Shown: positions 15,526-25,280, counted from the first letter of the stretch. The stretch is 64,000 bases of DNA from an uncultured Paracoccaceae bacterium (GCA_947493335.1 CANLQO010000002.1:1-64000), one strand, 5' to 3'. Made by a program: numbers and translations. The notes: generated by a model not told the origin, from the sequence alone.

Positions 15526-17271
15526 ATGTCCGACCAACCCGCCTATCAGGTCCTCGCCCGCAAATACCGGCCCGAAACCTTTGCCGATCTGGTGGGGCAG
15601 GACGCCATGGTGCGGACCCTGAAAAACGCCTTTGACGCCGACCGGATCGCGCAGGCTTTCATTATGACCGGCATCCGGGGAACGGGTAAAACCACGACCG
15701 CCCGGATCATCGCTAAGGGCATGAATTGTATCGGAAAAGACGGCCAGGGCGGCCCGACAACCGACCCTTGCGGCGTATGTGAACACTGCGTCGCGATCAT
15801 GGAAGGCCGCCATGTCGACGTCATGGAAATGGACGCGGCATCCAACACCGGCGTGCAGAACATTCGCGATGCGATCATCGAAACTGTCAGCTACCGCGCC
15901 GCCTCTGCCCGCTTCAAAATCTTCATCATCGACGAAGTGCACATGCTGTCGACCAGCGCGTTCAACGCGCTCTTGAAGACGCTCGAAGAACCGCCCGCCC
16001 ACGTCAAATTCATCTTTGCCACCACCGAAATCCGCAAGGTTCCGGTGACCGTTCTGTCGCGGTGCCAGCGCTTTGATCTGCGCCGGATCGAGCCCGAGGT
16101 GATGATTGCCCTCTTGCGCAAGATCTCGACTGCCGAAGGTGCGGAGATTTCCGACGATGCGCTCGCACTCATCACCCGCGCCGCAGAGGGCTCTGCCCGC
16201 GATGCGGAATCCCTTTTGGATCAAGCGATTAGCCATGGCGCAGGGGAAACCACCGCCGATCAGGTCCGCGCGATGCTGGGCCTTGCCGACCGGGGCCGCA
16301 TCCTTGATCTTTTTGATATGATCCTGCGCGGCGAGGCGGCCGCGGCCCTGAACGAACTCTCATCACAATACTCCGACGGGGCCGACCCGATGGCGGTGCT
16401 GCGCGATCTGGCCGAGGTCTGCCATTGGGTCAGCGTCATCAAGATCACGCCCGACGCCGCCGAAGACCCCACCGTCAGTCCCGATGAACGCACCCGCGGT
16501 CAGGCGATGGCCGCTGGCCTGCCGATGCGCGTGCTCTCCCGAATGTGGCAGATGTTGTTGAAATCGCTGGAAGAAGTCAGCGTAGCACCCAACGCCATGA
16601 TGGCCGCAGAAATGGCCGTGATCCGCCTCACGCATGTGGCCGACCTGCCCACGCCGGATGAATTGGTCCGCAAGTTGCAAGACGCTACACCACCACCCTC
16701 GGGTGGCCCCACTGGCGGCCGTCCCGCCCCGCAAGGCGGCCAAACCGACGCCATGGCCCGCGCTCCTGCGCCAACCCATTCTGGCCCCTTCGGCCCTTCG
16801 GCGGCACTGGCTGTTGCGCCGGACACCGACGCGCTGGCGCACTACGCCCGGTTCGAGGATGTGGTCAATCTGATCCGCACCCACCGCGATGTGAAACTGC
16901 TGGTGGACGTGGAAACCTCGCTCCGCCTTGTGGCCTATCAACCGGGCCGGATCACCGTGAATCCGACCGATGCCGCACCGCGCGATCTGGTGCAAAAGCT
17001 GGGGTCGCGCCTGCAAGCCTGGACCGGCAATCGCTGGGCCATCAGCGTGGTCAGCGAAGGCGGAGAGCCGACGATTGCCGAAATTCGCGATGCCGCCGAA
17101 AACGCGCTGAAACAAGAGGTGACAGAGCATCCGCTGATGCAGGCCGTGCTGGCAACATTTCCAAAGGCCCGGATCACCCGGATCGAATCCGCAGCTGACA
17201 AAGCGCAAGACGCGCTGGAAGATGCCCTGCCAGAGGTGGACGACGAGTGGGACCCCTTCGACGAGGATTGA
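15526..17271 (+). CDS. dnaX: DNA polymerase III subunit gamma/tau
   Basis: A 581-residue clamp-loader ATPase. The N-terminal AAA+ module contains LARKYRPETFADLVGQ, Walker A TGIRGTGKTT (48-57), a four-Cys zinc module with Cys68, Cys82, Cys85 and Cys88, Walker B FIIDEVHML and the sensor region LSRCQRFDLRRI. A proline/glycine-rich linker near residues 390-430 leads to the C-terminal tau domain that contacts DnaB and the polymerase. I saw no obvious slippery A-run to suggest programmed production of gamma. It heads a plus-strand operon with a small membrane protein, ybaB and recR, a conserved order. Confidence 0.95.
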   Translation: MSDQPAYQVLARKYRPETFADLVGQDAMVRTLKNAFDADRIAQAFIMTGIRGTGKTTTARIIAKGMNCIGKDGQGGPTTDPCGVCEHCVAIMEGRHVDVMEMDAASNTGVQNIRDAIIETVSYRAASARFKIFIIDEVHMLSTSAFNALLKTLEEPPAHVKFIFATTEIRKVPVTVLSRCQRFDLRRIEPEVMIALLRKISTAEGAEISDDALALITRAAEGSARDAESLLDQAISHGAGETTADQVRAMLGLADRGRILDLFDMILRGEAAAALNELSSQYSDGADPMAVLRDLAEVCHWVSVIKITPDAAEDPTVSPDERTRGQAMAAGLPMRVLSRMWQMLLKSLEEVSVAPNAMMAAEMAVIRLTHVADLPTPDELVRKLQDATPPPSGGPTGGRPAPQGGQTDAMARAPAPTHSGPFGPSAALAVAPDTDALAHYARFEDVVNLIRTHRDVKLLVDVETSLRLVAYQPGRITVNPTDAAPRDLVQKLGSRLQAWTGNRWAISVVSEGGEPTIAEIRDAAENALKQEVTEHPLMQAVLATFPKARITRIESAADKAQDALEDALPEVDDEWDPFDED

Positions 17272-17645
17272 TCGTCGCCGCCTTGCCGGGACCAGCCTGG
17301 GCAGAGGTCTGCGACAAGGAACGTCCCGACTGGGACGGCCTGCCCACCACCCCGGTGGATGAGGCCGTGCTGCTCTTCTCAACTCTGCCCGCACTGGCGC
17401 TGATTGCCGCCACCCTTCTGGCATGGCGGTTTCGCAGCACATGGGGTGGATTGATCTGCGTGCTGGCATGGTCGTCACTCATCACGCTCTTCATTTCGCT
17501 CGATGCAGATGGTGTCCGCGATGCAGTGCTGGAAGAAGGCTGTCGTGGCGACCCGATCTTGTTTATTGCTGCCGTGATTGCGATATGTGTGGCAACGGTA
17601 TTCTACACGGCGCCCCACAAACCCCGCGCCAAGGACGGAGAATGA
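17247..17645 (+). CDS. Small membrane protein in the dnaX-recR operon
   Basis: The product (132 residues with the GTG start at 17247) begins with a signal-like segment GLIVAALPGPAWA, then has a Cys-containing loop and three hydrophobic segments around residues 42-62, 66-84 and 104-122, ending in a short charged tail. I recognise no family. It overlaps the dnaX 3' end in another frame; TTG 17268, which overlaps the dnaX TGA, is an alternative start. Its stop is one base before ybaB, so it is probably part of the operon. Confidence 0.6.
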   Translation: MGPLRRGLIVAALPGPAWAEVCDKERPDWDGLPTTPVDEAVLLFSTLPALALIAATLLAWRFRSTWGGLICVLAWSSLITLFISLDADGVRDAVLEEGCRGDPILFIAAVIAICVATVFYTAPHKPRAKDGE

Positions 17646-17646
17646 G

Positions 17647-17991
17647 ATGCTCAAAGGATTAGGCGGCCTTGGCGATATGGCCAAGATGATGAAACAGGCG
17701 CAGGAAATGCAGGGCAAAATGGCCCAGATGCAGGACGATCTGGACAACATCATGGTCACCGGCGAAAGCGGGGCCGGGTTGGTCAAGGCCACCGCGACGG
17801 CCAAGGGCGAACTTAAGGGCCTCGACATCGACCCCAGCATTTTCAACGGAGATGACAAGGAAGTCGTCGAGGATCTGATCCTCGCCGCCATCAAGGACGC
17901 GCAATCGCGCGCGCAGGAGCGCAGCCAGCAGGAGATGTCGAAGATGGCAGAGGCCATGGGCCTGCCACCGGGCATGAACCTGCCATTCTGA
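17647..17991 (+). CDS. YbaB/EbfC family nucleoid-associated protein
   Basis: The 114-residue protein has the family pattern: an N-terminal helix rich in Met and Gln (MAKMMKQAQEMQGKMAQMQDD in parts) and the central strand region TGESGAGLVKATATAKGELK, ending MGLPPGMNLPF. YbaB/EbfC is a dimeric, sequence-tolerant DNA-binding protein encoded between dnaX and recR in most bacteria, as here. ATG 17647 is chosen; the frame is open further upstream only because it overlaps the preceding gene. Confidence 0.93.
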   Translation: MLKGLGGLGDMAKMMKQAQEMQGKMAQMQDDLDNIMVTGESGAGLVKATATAKGELKGLDIDPSIFNGDDKEVVEDLILAAIKDAQSRAQERSQQEMSKMAEAMGLPPGMNLPF

Positions 17992-18001
17992 GGGCTCCCC
18001 T

Positions 18002-18035
18002 GCTTCTTCTGGTCCCAAATACTTCCGCCGGAGGC
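18002..18035 (-). repeat. Dispersed GCCTCCGGCGG repeat, copy a
   Basis: On the minus strand the sequence reads GCCTCCGGCGGAAGTATTT, then GGGACCAGAAGAAGC. Two further copies with the same order of elements (GCCTCCGGCGGG, ATATTTT, AGAAAG) occur at 22544-22576 and 44913-44948. Such elements are common between genes in Rhodobacterales as far as I recall; the function is unknown to me. Confidence 0.6.
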
Positions 18036-18036
18036 G

Positions 18037-18082
18037 TCAAATCCGCAAACGGATTTGATCAAAATCCATTGAAAGGATTTTG
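18037..18082. repeat. Two tandem hairpins upstream of recR
   Basis: TCAAATCCG (18037-18045) pairs with CGGATTTGA (18050-18058), a perfect 9-bp stem with loop CAAA. One base later CAAAATCC (18060-18067) pairs with GGATTTTG (18075-18082). They separate ybaB from recR and end six bases before the recR ATG, so the GAAAGG used as ribosome binding site is in the loop and 3' arm of the second hairpin. Confidence 0.65.
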
Positions 18083-18088
18083 CCGCCC

Positions 18089-18682
18089 ATGACAAATGGC
18101 ACCGAAGACCTCGACGACCTGATCGCGCTTCTCGCCAAGCTGCCGGGGCTTGGCCCCCGCTCGGCGCGCCGGGCCGTCCTGCACCTGATCAAGAAACGCA
18201 GTCAGGTGCTGATCCCGCTGGCCGAGGCGATGCAAAAGGTCGGTGCCACAGCCCGCGAATGCCTCAACTGCGGCAATATCGGCACCACCGACATCTGCGA
18301 TATCTGTGCCGCCGAAAAACGCGCCACGGGCGAGATCTGCGTGGTCGAGGATGTGGCCGATCTCTGGGCGATGGAACGCTCTGCCGTCTTCAAGGGCCGC
18401 TATCACGTGCTGGGCGGCACGCTCTCAGCGCTCGACGCCGTTGGCCCCGAAGACCTGCGCATCCCCAAGCTGATCGACCGCGTCAAGACCGAGGGCGTGA
18501 CCGAGGTGATCCTCGCCCTCTCTGCCACAATCGACGGGCAAACGACTGCACATTACATCGCCGACCAATTGCCCGGCGTCACGGTGACGTCACTGGCCCA
18601 AGGCGTGCCTGTGGGGGGTGAGCTTGACTACCTTGATGACGGCACCATCACGGCCGCTCTGAACGCCCGCCGCTCACTCTGA
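18089..18682 (+). CDS. recR: Recombination protein RecR
   Basis: A 197-residue protein of recombinational repair that acts with RecF/RecO to load RecA. It has the helix-hairpin-helix [18 protein letters not shown], the four-Cys zinc finger Cys58, Cys61, Cys70 and Cys73 (CLNCGN...CDIC), the Toprim domain with [14 protein letters not shown] and the C-terminal Walker-like [21 protein letters not shown] 18089 is used; TTG 18080 would add three residues. Its 3' end overlaps the serB 3' end by 9 bp. Confidence 0.95.
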   Translation: MTNGTEDLDDLIALLAKLPGLGPRSARRAVLHLIKKRSQVLIPLAEAMQKVGATARECLNCGNIGTTDICDICAAEKRATGEICVVEDVADLWAMERSAVFKGRYHVLGGTLSALDAVGPEDLRIPKLIDRVKTEGVTEVILALSATIDGQTTAHYIADQLPGVTVTSLAQGVPVGGELDYLDDGTITAALNARRSL

Positions 18683-19549
18683 TCCCACGAAATCGGCCCG
18701 CGCATAACCCTGTAAATAGAGCAGCGCAGTCAGGTCGCCATGGTTCACCCGCACCTCACATTCTGCCTGCACGCTCGGCTTGGCATGTAGCGCCACACCT
18801 GTACCCGCACGCCCCAACATGCCCAGATCATTGGCCCCATCGCCGACGGCCAGCACATCGCTTTCACCAATCCCCAAGCGCGCAGTAATCTCTTCCAGCG
18901 CTTCGACCTTGGCTTGCCGCCCCAGAATGGGCCGCCGCACTTGCCCGATCAGCTTGCCATCCTCAACCAGCAACGTGTTGGCACGGTTCTCATCAAACCC
19001 CAGTTGGCCCGAGACAGCCGCCGTGAAGGCGGTGAACCCGCCAGAGACCAGCGCCGCATAAGCCCCATTGGCCTTCATCGTCGCCAGCAACACCTGACCG
19101 CCCGGCATCAGATCAATCCGTGTCTCCAGCACGCGGGCAATCACGGCCTCATCCAACCCTTTCAACAGCCCGACGCGTTCGTCAATCGCGGCTTCAAAGT
19201 CCAACTCACCATTCATCGCCCTTGCCGTGATATCGGCAACCCGGTCGCCCACACCGGCCTCTGCAGCCAGTTCGTCAATGCATTCCTGCCGGATCATGGT
19301 GCTGTCCATATCAGCCAGCAACATGGCCTTGCGCCGCCCTTCGGCAGGCTGCACCACCAGATCAACGCCCTGTTTTTGCAGGTCGTCCCAAACGCCCCAC
19401 CGATTGTCCGGCACCACGGCAAGCGCAAATTCCGCCGCCTCATCCACCGCAAGCCAATCCAGTTCACTGCCACCCCAGGCATTGCGCAGGCTTTCGGCCA
19501 GCGTTCCGTCCAGTTTGCCCGGGGCAGCGATCAGGGTGGCAACGAACAT
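18674..19549 (-). CDS. serB: Phosphoserine phosphatase
   Basis: A 291-residue HAD-family enzyme that makes L-serine from phosphoserine, the last step of the pathway whose first two enzymes are encoded just to the right. The HAD motif I is [10 protein letters not shown] with nucleophile Asp80 and Asp82; motif II lies in [10 protein letters not shown] and motifs III/IV in [12 protein letters not shown]. The N-terminal 75 residues form the small ACT-like region usual in proteobacterial SerB. AGGAAA lies five bases before ATG 19547-19549; the open frame extends further only through the divergent leader. Confidence 0.93.
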   Translation of the reverse strand: MFVATLIAAPGKLDGTLAESLRNAWGGSELDWLAVDEAAEFALAVVPDNRWGVWDDLQKQGVDLVVQPAEGRRKAMLLADMDSTMIRQECIDELAAEAGVGDRVADITARAMNGELDFEAAIDERVGLLKGLDEAVIARVLETRIDLMPGGQVLLATMKANGAYAALVSGGFTAFTAAVSGQLGFDENRANTLLVEDGKLIGQVRRPILGRQAKVEALEEITARLGIGESDVLAVGDGANDLGMLGRAGTGVALHAKPSVQAECEVRVNHGDLTALLYLQGYARADFVGSE

Positions 19550-19629
19550 CAGGTTTCCTATCGGCGTCATGGGTGTCGCAAAAAGCGGCTCAAGCGGCGA
19601 CTTAGCGCCATTTCCCCTGTTGCGAAACC

Positions 19630-19700
19630 CCCGCCACCCCCGTAAGTCCGGCGGTGGGACACCCTTCCCCAACGAAGGGCGCATATCTGTAAGGATACCA
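19630..19700 (+). promoter_or_regulatory. Structured leader of serC, resembling the serC RNA motif
   Basis: The 150 bp between serB and serC contain two hairpins directly before the serC ribosome binding site. The first can form with CCGCC (19631-19635) or CCACC (19634-19638) pairing to the GGCGGTGG at 19650-19657, which are mutually exclusive. The second is CCCTTC (19662-19667) with GAAGGG (19674-19679). A two-hairpin element at this position in alphaproteobacteria is known as the serC RNA motif, a candidate cis-regulator. I cannot align it to the published consensus here. Confidence 0.5.
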
Positions 19701-19703
19701 GAA

Positions 19704-20846
<1,143 letters not shown>

Positions 20847-20847
20847 T

Positions 20848-20902
20848 CCGAATTTTCCAGAAAATTCGGGGCCCCAAAAGTCTTCTAGAAGACTTTTGCC
20901 CC
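20848..20902. repeat. Two tandem hairpins between serC and serA
   Basis: CCGAATTTTC (20848-20857) pairs with GAAAATTCGG (20860-20869), a perfect 10-bp stem. Next, 20876-20897 is a perfect 22-bp palindrome, centred on TCTAGA and flanked by GGGGC (20867-20871) and GCCCC (20898-20902), which can extend the stem. The pair starts right after the serC stop codon and ends 19 bp before the serA ATG. It mirrors the paired hairpins before recR. Confidence 0.7.
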
Positions 20903-20921
20903 GCACACGAAAGACAAAGAC

Positions 20922-22511
20922 ATGCCCAAAGTACTGATCTCTGACAAACTCTCCCCTGCCGCCGTACAAATCTTCAAGGATCGCGGCATCGACGTCACCT
21001 TTGAACCCGACCTCGGCAAGGACAAGGAAAAGCTCCTTTCGGTCATTGGCGACTACGATGGCCTCGCCATCCGCTCGGCCACCAAGGCCACCGAAAAGAT
21101 CATCGCCGCCGCCAGCAACCTCAAGGTCATAGGCCGCGCGGGCATCGGTGTCGACAACGTCGACATCCCGGCCGCGTCCAAAAAGGGGATCATCGTGATG
21201 AACACCCCTTTCGGCAACTCGATCACGACAGCCGAGCACGCCATCTCCATGATGATGGCCGTGGCCCGCCAGATCCCAGAGGCCAACGCCTCCACCCACG
21301 CAGGCAAATGGGAAAAGTCGCGCTTTATGGGCGTGGAACTCACCTCCAAAACCCTTGGCGTCATCGGCGCGGGCAACATCGGCTCCATCGTGATCGACCG
21401 CGCACAGGGCCTGAAGATGAAGGTCGTGGCCTATGACCCCTTCCTCAGCGAAGAACGCGCGCTGCAAATCGGCGTCGAAAAGGTCGAACTGGACGAACTC
21501 CTTGGCCGATCTGACTTCATCACCATGCACGTGCCGCTGACCGAGCAGACCAAGAACATCCTCTCCGCCGCCAATATCGCCAAGCTGAAAAAGGGCGTGC
21601 GCATCGTCAACTGCGCCCGTGGCGGTCTGGTCGACGAAGAAGCCCTCGCCGCCGCGCTGAAATCCGGCCATGTCGCCGGAGCGGCCTTTGACGTCTTCGC
21701 CGTGGAACCCGCCACCGAAAGCCCGCTTTTCAACCTGCCCAACGTGGTCGTCACCCCGCACTTGGGCGCGGCCACCACCGAGGCGCAGGAAAACGTAGCC
21801 CTGCAAGTGGCCGAACAAATGTCCGACTACCTGCTCACCGGGGCTGTAACAAACGCGCTCAACATGCCGTCCGTCACTGCGGAAGAGGCCAAGGTCATGG
21901 GCCCCTGGATCAAGCTCACCGGACATCTGGGCAATTTCACCGGCCAGATGACGGATGAACCGATCAAGGCGATCAACATCCTCTTTGACGGTGAAGCGAG
22001 CGAGATGAACCTCAAGGCGCTCACAGCCGCCACAATCGCGGGCATCATGCGTCGCCGGAACCCTGACGTGAACATGGTCTCGGCCCCGGTGATCGCCAAG
22101 GAAAACGGCATCAAGGTCTCGACCACCAAACAGGACCAATCGGGCGCCTTTGAAGGCTATGTCAAAGTCACCGTGGTCACCGACAAACGCGAACGCTCGG
22201 TCGCGGGCACGGTCTTCTCCGACGGCAAACCGCGTTTCATCCAGATCAAGGGCATCAATATCGACGCCGAGGTGGGCGCGCATATGCTCTATACCACCAA
22301 CGAAGATGTGCCGGGCATCATCGGGGCGCTCGGACAGACCATGGGCGAAAACGGCGTCAACATCGCCAACTTTACCCTCGGCCGCGCCGCTGCTCAGGGC
22401 GAGGCCATCGCACTTCTCTACGTGGACGAACCTGTCCCGGCCCCGGCCATCGCCGCCCTTGAAGGCACCGGGCTTTTCCAACAGGTCAAACCCCTGACCT
22501 TCGACGTCTGA
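20922..22511 (+). CDS. serA: D-3-phosphoglycerate dehydrogenase
   Basis: A 529-residue, long-type PGDH that commits 3-phosphoglycerate to serine synthesis. The NAD-binding domain has LGVIGAGNIGSIV; the catalytic residues are the Arg in NCARGGLVDEEAL, the Glu in VEPATESPLF and the His in TPHLGAATTEAQ. After about residue 320 come the allosteric-substrate-binding domain and a C-terminal ACT domain (IGALGQTMGENGVNIANF), which usually binds serine for feedback inhibition. With serC upstream and serB opposite, the complete pathway is encoded within 4 kb. A terminator follows. Confidence 0.95.
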   Translation: MPKVLISDKLSPAAVQIFKDRGIDVTFEPDLGKDKEKLLSVIGDYDGLAIRSATKATEKIIAAASNLKVIGRAGIGVDNVDIPAASKKGIIVMNTPFGNSITTAEHAISMMMAVARQIPEANASTHAGKWEKSRFMGVELTSKTLGVIGAGNIGSIVIDRAQGLKMKVVAYDPFLSEERALQIGVEKVELDELLGRSDFITMHVPLTEQTKNILSAANIAKLKKGVRIVNCARGGLVDEEALAAALKSGHVAGAAFDVFAVEPATESPLFNLPNVVVTPHLGAATTEAQENVALQVAEQMSDYLLTGAVTNALNMPSVTAEEAKVMGPWIKLTGHLGNFTGQMTDEPIKAINILFDGEASEMNLKALTAATIAGIMRRRNPDVNMVSAPVIAKENGIKVSTTKQDQSGAFEGYVKVTVVTDKRERSVAGTVFSDGKPRFIQIKGINIDAEVGAHMLYTTNEDVPGIIGALGQTMGENGVNIANFTLGRAAAQGEAIALLYVDEPVPAPAIAALEGTGLFQQVKPLTFDV

Positions 22512-22517
22512 AACCGC

Positions 22518-22551
22518 AGGGCGGCGCAACCCGCGTCGCCCTCTTTCTTTT
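22518..22551 (+). terminator. Rho-independent terminator after serA
   Basis: AGGGCG (22518-22523) pairs with CGCCCT (22537-22542), with further pairing possible inside, and the run TTTCTTTTG follows. It stands seven bases after the serA stop codon and partly overlaps the dispersed repeat at 22544-22576. Confidence 0.7.
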
Positions 22552-22576
22552 GAACAAAAATATGCCCGCCGGAGGC
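22544..22576 (-). repeat. Dispersed GCCTCCGGCGGG repeat, copy b
   Basis: On the minus strand it reads GCCTCCGGCGGGCATATTTT, then TGTTCAAAAGAAAG. This is the same order of elements as in copies a (18002-18035) and c (44913-44948). It directly follows the serA terminator and no strong hairpin adjoins its GCCTCC end, unlike the other two copies. Confidence 0.6.
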
Positions 22577-22686
22577 TCCCACCCCATCCCCTCTTCCCTT
22601 TCACCTGATCAGGCGCGATACGGGACGGCGGGCGGGGCGTTTTGGCCGCGCCCGCGGACAAGAGCGGCGCACGACGGACCCAGATC

Positions 22687-23478
22687 ATGATCTACGCCAT
22701 CGGCGACATCCACGGCCAGAAAGAGATGCTGGATCAGGCCCTTGCCCTGATCGACGCGGACGGTGGTTCGGATGCCCAAATCGTCTTTCTGGGCGATTAT
22801 ACCGATCGCGGCCCCGACAGCCGCGGCGTGCTCGACACCCTGATCAAGGGCGTCAATGCAGGCCGCAACTGGATTTGCCTCAAAGGCAATCATGACCAGA
22901 TGTTCCACGATTACGTGACCGCTGGCATCGAACACGACGCCCATGTCAAATCCGGCATCTCCTGGATCAACCGGCGTCTGGGCGGCATCACCACGCTTGC
23001 CTCTTACGGGATCACCGGTGATGCGCACTTTCTGCATCCCGCAGGCGGCGGCCTCGAAACACTGGCCTCCTATGACGTCGGCACCGATACGCTTACCGCA
23101 GCAGAGGTCCAGCGCCGCGCGGCAAAATCCGTCCCGAAATACCACCTCAATTTCCTCGCCAACCTGCCCGTCGCCCATGAAACCGAGGACCTGCTCTTTG
23201 TACACGCGGGCCTGCGCCCCGGCGTCCCAATGCTGGACCAGTCAGAGGATGATCTGTTGTGGATCCGCGATGGCTGGCTAGAGGACACCCGCGACCATGG
23301 CAAGCTGGTGGTGCATGGCCACACGGCCCTTGAACACCCGCAACACCATGGCAACCGCATCAACCTCGATGGCGGTGCGGGCTATGGACGCCCGCTGATC
23401 CCTGCCGTCTTCGAAGGTCGCGAATGCTATCTGTTGACGGAAAACGGCCGCGAACTTCTTTGGCCGCATCACGCGTGA
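22687..23478 (+). CDS. Serine/threonine-type metallophosphoesterase
   Basis: A 263-residue PPP-family phosphatase. The metal-binding signatures are in order: GDIHGQ (residues 6-11), GDYTDRGPDSRG and KGNHDQM, with later ligands in VVHGHTALEHP and GAGYGRPL. Bacterial members include PrpA/ApaH-like enzymes; this size and the RGPDSRG motif fit a protein phosphatase-like branch, but diadenosine polyphosphates are possible substrates. ATG 22687 is the start that places the catalytic strand at the N-terminus. Its end overlaps the DUF1801 gene by 10 bp. Confidence 0.85.
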   Translation: MIYAIGDIHGQKEMLDQALALIDADGGSDAQIVFLGDYTDRGPDSRGVLDTLIKGVNAGRNWICLKGNHDQMFHDYVTAGIEHDAHVKSGISWINRRLGGITTLASYGITGDAHFLHPAGGGLETLASYDVGTDTLTAAEVQRRAAKSVPKYHLNFLANLPVAHETEDLLFVHAGLRPGVPMLDQSEDDLLWIRDGWLEDTRDHGKLVVHGHTALEHPQHHGNRINLDGGAGYGRPLIPAVFEGRECYLLTENGRELLWPHHA

Positions 23479-23831
23479 TAGCGCAGCGCGCGTCGCGCCA
23501 GTATCCGTAACACGGCTTCAGGCAAATCATCCTCAACCCGCCATGACACTCCGCGATTGCCGTCCCAGATCAGACCCTCACCCGCGACGGCCTGCACGTC
23601 GCTCATGACGGATGACTGACAATGGGTGAACACGGACGGCAATCCTGCCTTGCTCACACCCAGCCGGATCGTCGTTCCCTTTTTGGTCAGATAGGCTGGC
23701 TGCCCCCAGCGCAGCGCTTCTTCCACCGGCACATCACCCGCCTCATTCAGGATCAGATCGCGCACCGCCAGCAACACCCTGCGCGGCGCAGGGTCTATCG
23801 CTTCAAAGGCGGCATTCACCTCTGGTGTCAT
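23469..23831 (-). CDS. DUF1801 domain protein
   Basis: A 120-residue protein of the DUF1801/YdhG-like family: VRDLILNEAGDVPVEEALRWGQPAYL and TTIRLGVSKAG are the recognisable segments. The fold is known from structural genomics but the role is not established. It is separated by three bases from the end of the pentapeptide-like gene on the same strand and may be cotranscribed with it. Confidence 0.75.
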   Translation of the reverse strand: MTPEVNAAFEAIDPAPRRVLLAVRDLILNEAGDVPVEEALRWGQPAYLTKKGTTIRLGVSKAGLPSVFTHCQSSVMSDVQAVAGEGLIWDGNRGVSWRVEDDLPEAVLRILARRALRYHA

Positions 23832-23834
23832 CGC

Positions 23835-25232
23835 TTACTCCTTTCGGATAATGCCCGTGACCGCCGCCGCCCCAATGGCCGTCACGATCCAGCCCATGGC
23901 AATCAGCCACCAGCGGATCCACCACAGCCACCAACCCCAGGGGCCCCGCGTTGTTGAAGGTGCCCAGGCCTTTTCCTGCCCCAGTTGGACCAGCGGGATC
24001 ACCAGATCGACGCCGTAATAAAACGCCTCGAACGTCTCATAATCGCGGCCCGCCTGATCCGGCCCGGACCAAACTTCTGCCGGGTTCGCCATCTGATCCG
24101 GCCCGACCGAGACCGCCTGCCAGCCCGGCGACATCAGCACAGGCGCCGCATTGGGCGCAAAATCCCCCGCCTCCCAGGCCTGATGAGCCAGAAATGCACC
24201 AATCAGGATCAACACCAACAATGCCGCGACCGACCGCAACGGCTGATAGCCGTAACCCACCAGCCAACGCTGGGTGTGATCGGCAATCAAGGACCCTGCC
24301 ACCTTGTGGCCCTGCCCGCCCTCACTCCGCCAGCGTCGTCGGGCAAAGGCACGCTGCAGGCGTTCCTTCTCCATCATCACGCGGCGCGCTTCGGCGGTGT
24401 GTCCGGTTTCGCGCATCACATCGGCAAAATGCGCATAAGGATGGGGCCGGAATTCGTCATCGACCACCGCGCCACGCTCTAACCAAGGCAGGCGCATCTC
24501 CATATCGGTCGGGCCGGACAGCCGCTCAAACTGCAGGCCGTCAAACATCAGATCGGGCGTCATCGCCCAGCTTTCCGCATCATCCGCGAGCGAGTTGAAC
24601 CGCGCGCCGGTCAGCCGCACCATGCCGTCGATGCCTGCCAGTTCACGCCAGAAAAACGCCTTGCCCACCACCAGACCCTGCGCATTGAGCGCATCGGCGC
24701 CGGGGTTCAGCAAGGTCGCCCCGTCAAAATCAACCTGCCCCCCGGCCCGTGCACTCATCAGGTTCAGGCCACCCTCGACCGCGACCTCGCGGAACAGCAT
24801 GTCACCCGCAATCTGACTGCCATGCAGATCGACGCCCTTTGGAAAGCGGCTGCGGTTCAGCACCACGGCGGCCACGTGAAACTGCCGCGTCACAAGCGCC
24901 CCTTCAAATTGGCAATCCCGCAGGTGCAGCCGCCCCACGCCTTCGCCAAACGACAGGTTCAGATCCTGCCTGATCCACGCCCCCCGGATCGAAATGCCTT
25001 GCACATCGGTTGGCCACTCGGGGCAACCGCCAAGCACCACGAACCGCAACAGCGACGCGCGGATCATGACCTCTGGATCGGGCGCCTTCGGAACCTTTTC
25101 GCGCAGGGCGGTCACCGCACCGATCCGCGCCATATCCAGCAGGGTCTCTTCAGCGGGGGTCAGCCCACCATCATCACGCAGCTGTTTAAGCTGGGCGTAG
25201 CTGGTGATCTGCGCAAGGTCCGGATACTCCAT
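23835..25232 (-). CDS. Pentapeptide-repeat-like membrane protein
   Basis: A 465-residue protein. After a helical N-terminus, residues 75-260 have a right-handed beta-helix look with irregular five-residue rungs (DLNLSFGEGVGRLHLRDCQF, SRFPKGVDLHGSQIAG, GGLNLMSARAGGQVDFDGAT). A basic linker follows, then a membrane segment near 330-350, a soluble loop and a final Trp-rich pair of segments (WWLWWIRWWLIAMGWIVTAI). Homologues are sometimes named oxidoreductase without evidence. No catalytic motif is visible. The gene's promoter region holds locus 2 of the TGTG arrays, shared with the divergent mnmH. Confidence 0.65.
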   Translation of the reverse strand: MEYPDLAQITSYAQLKQLRDDGGLTPAEETLLDMARIGAVTALREKVPKAPDPEVMIRASLLRFVVLGGCPEWPTDVQGISIRGAWIRQDLNLSFGEGVGRLHLRDCQFEGALVTRQFHVAAVVLNRSRFPKGVDLHGSQIAGDMLFREVAVEGGLNLMSARAGGQVDFDGATLLNPGADALNAQGLVVGKAFFWRELAGIDGMVRLTGARFNSLADDAESWAMTPDLMFDGLQFERLSGPTDMEMRLPWLERGAVVDDEFRPHPYAHFADVMRETGHTAEARRVMMEKERLQRAFARRRWRSEGGQGHKVAGSLIADHTQRWLVGYGYQPLRSVAALLVLILIGAFLAHQAWEAGDFAPNAAPVLMSPGWQAVSVGPDQMANPAEVWSGPDQAGRDYETFEAFYYGVDLVIPLVQLGQEKAWAPSTTRGPWGWWLWWIRWWLIAMGWIVTAIGAAAVTGIIRKE

Positions 25233-25280
25233 CCCCGCAGATTAGATGCCGTCCCACAATGCGCAACACCCACCGCACGG

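Noticed and set aside
15526-17271. Programmed frameshift in dnaX
   Set aside because: No A-rich slippery heptamer followed by a hairpin was evident; the frame is continuous to the tau C-terminus.
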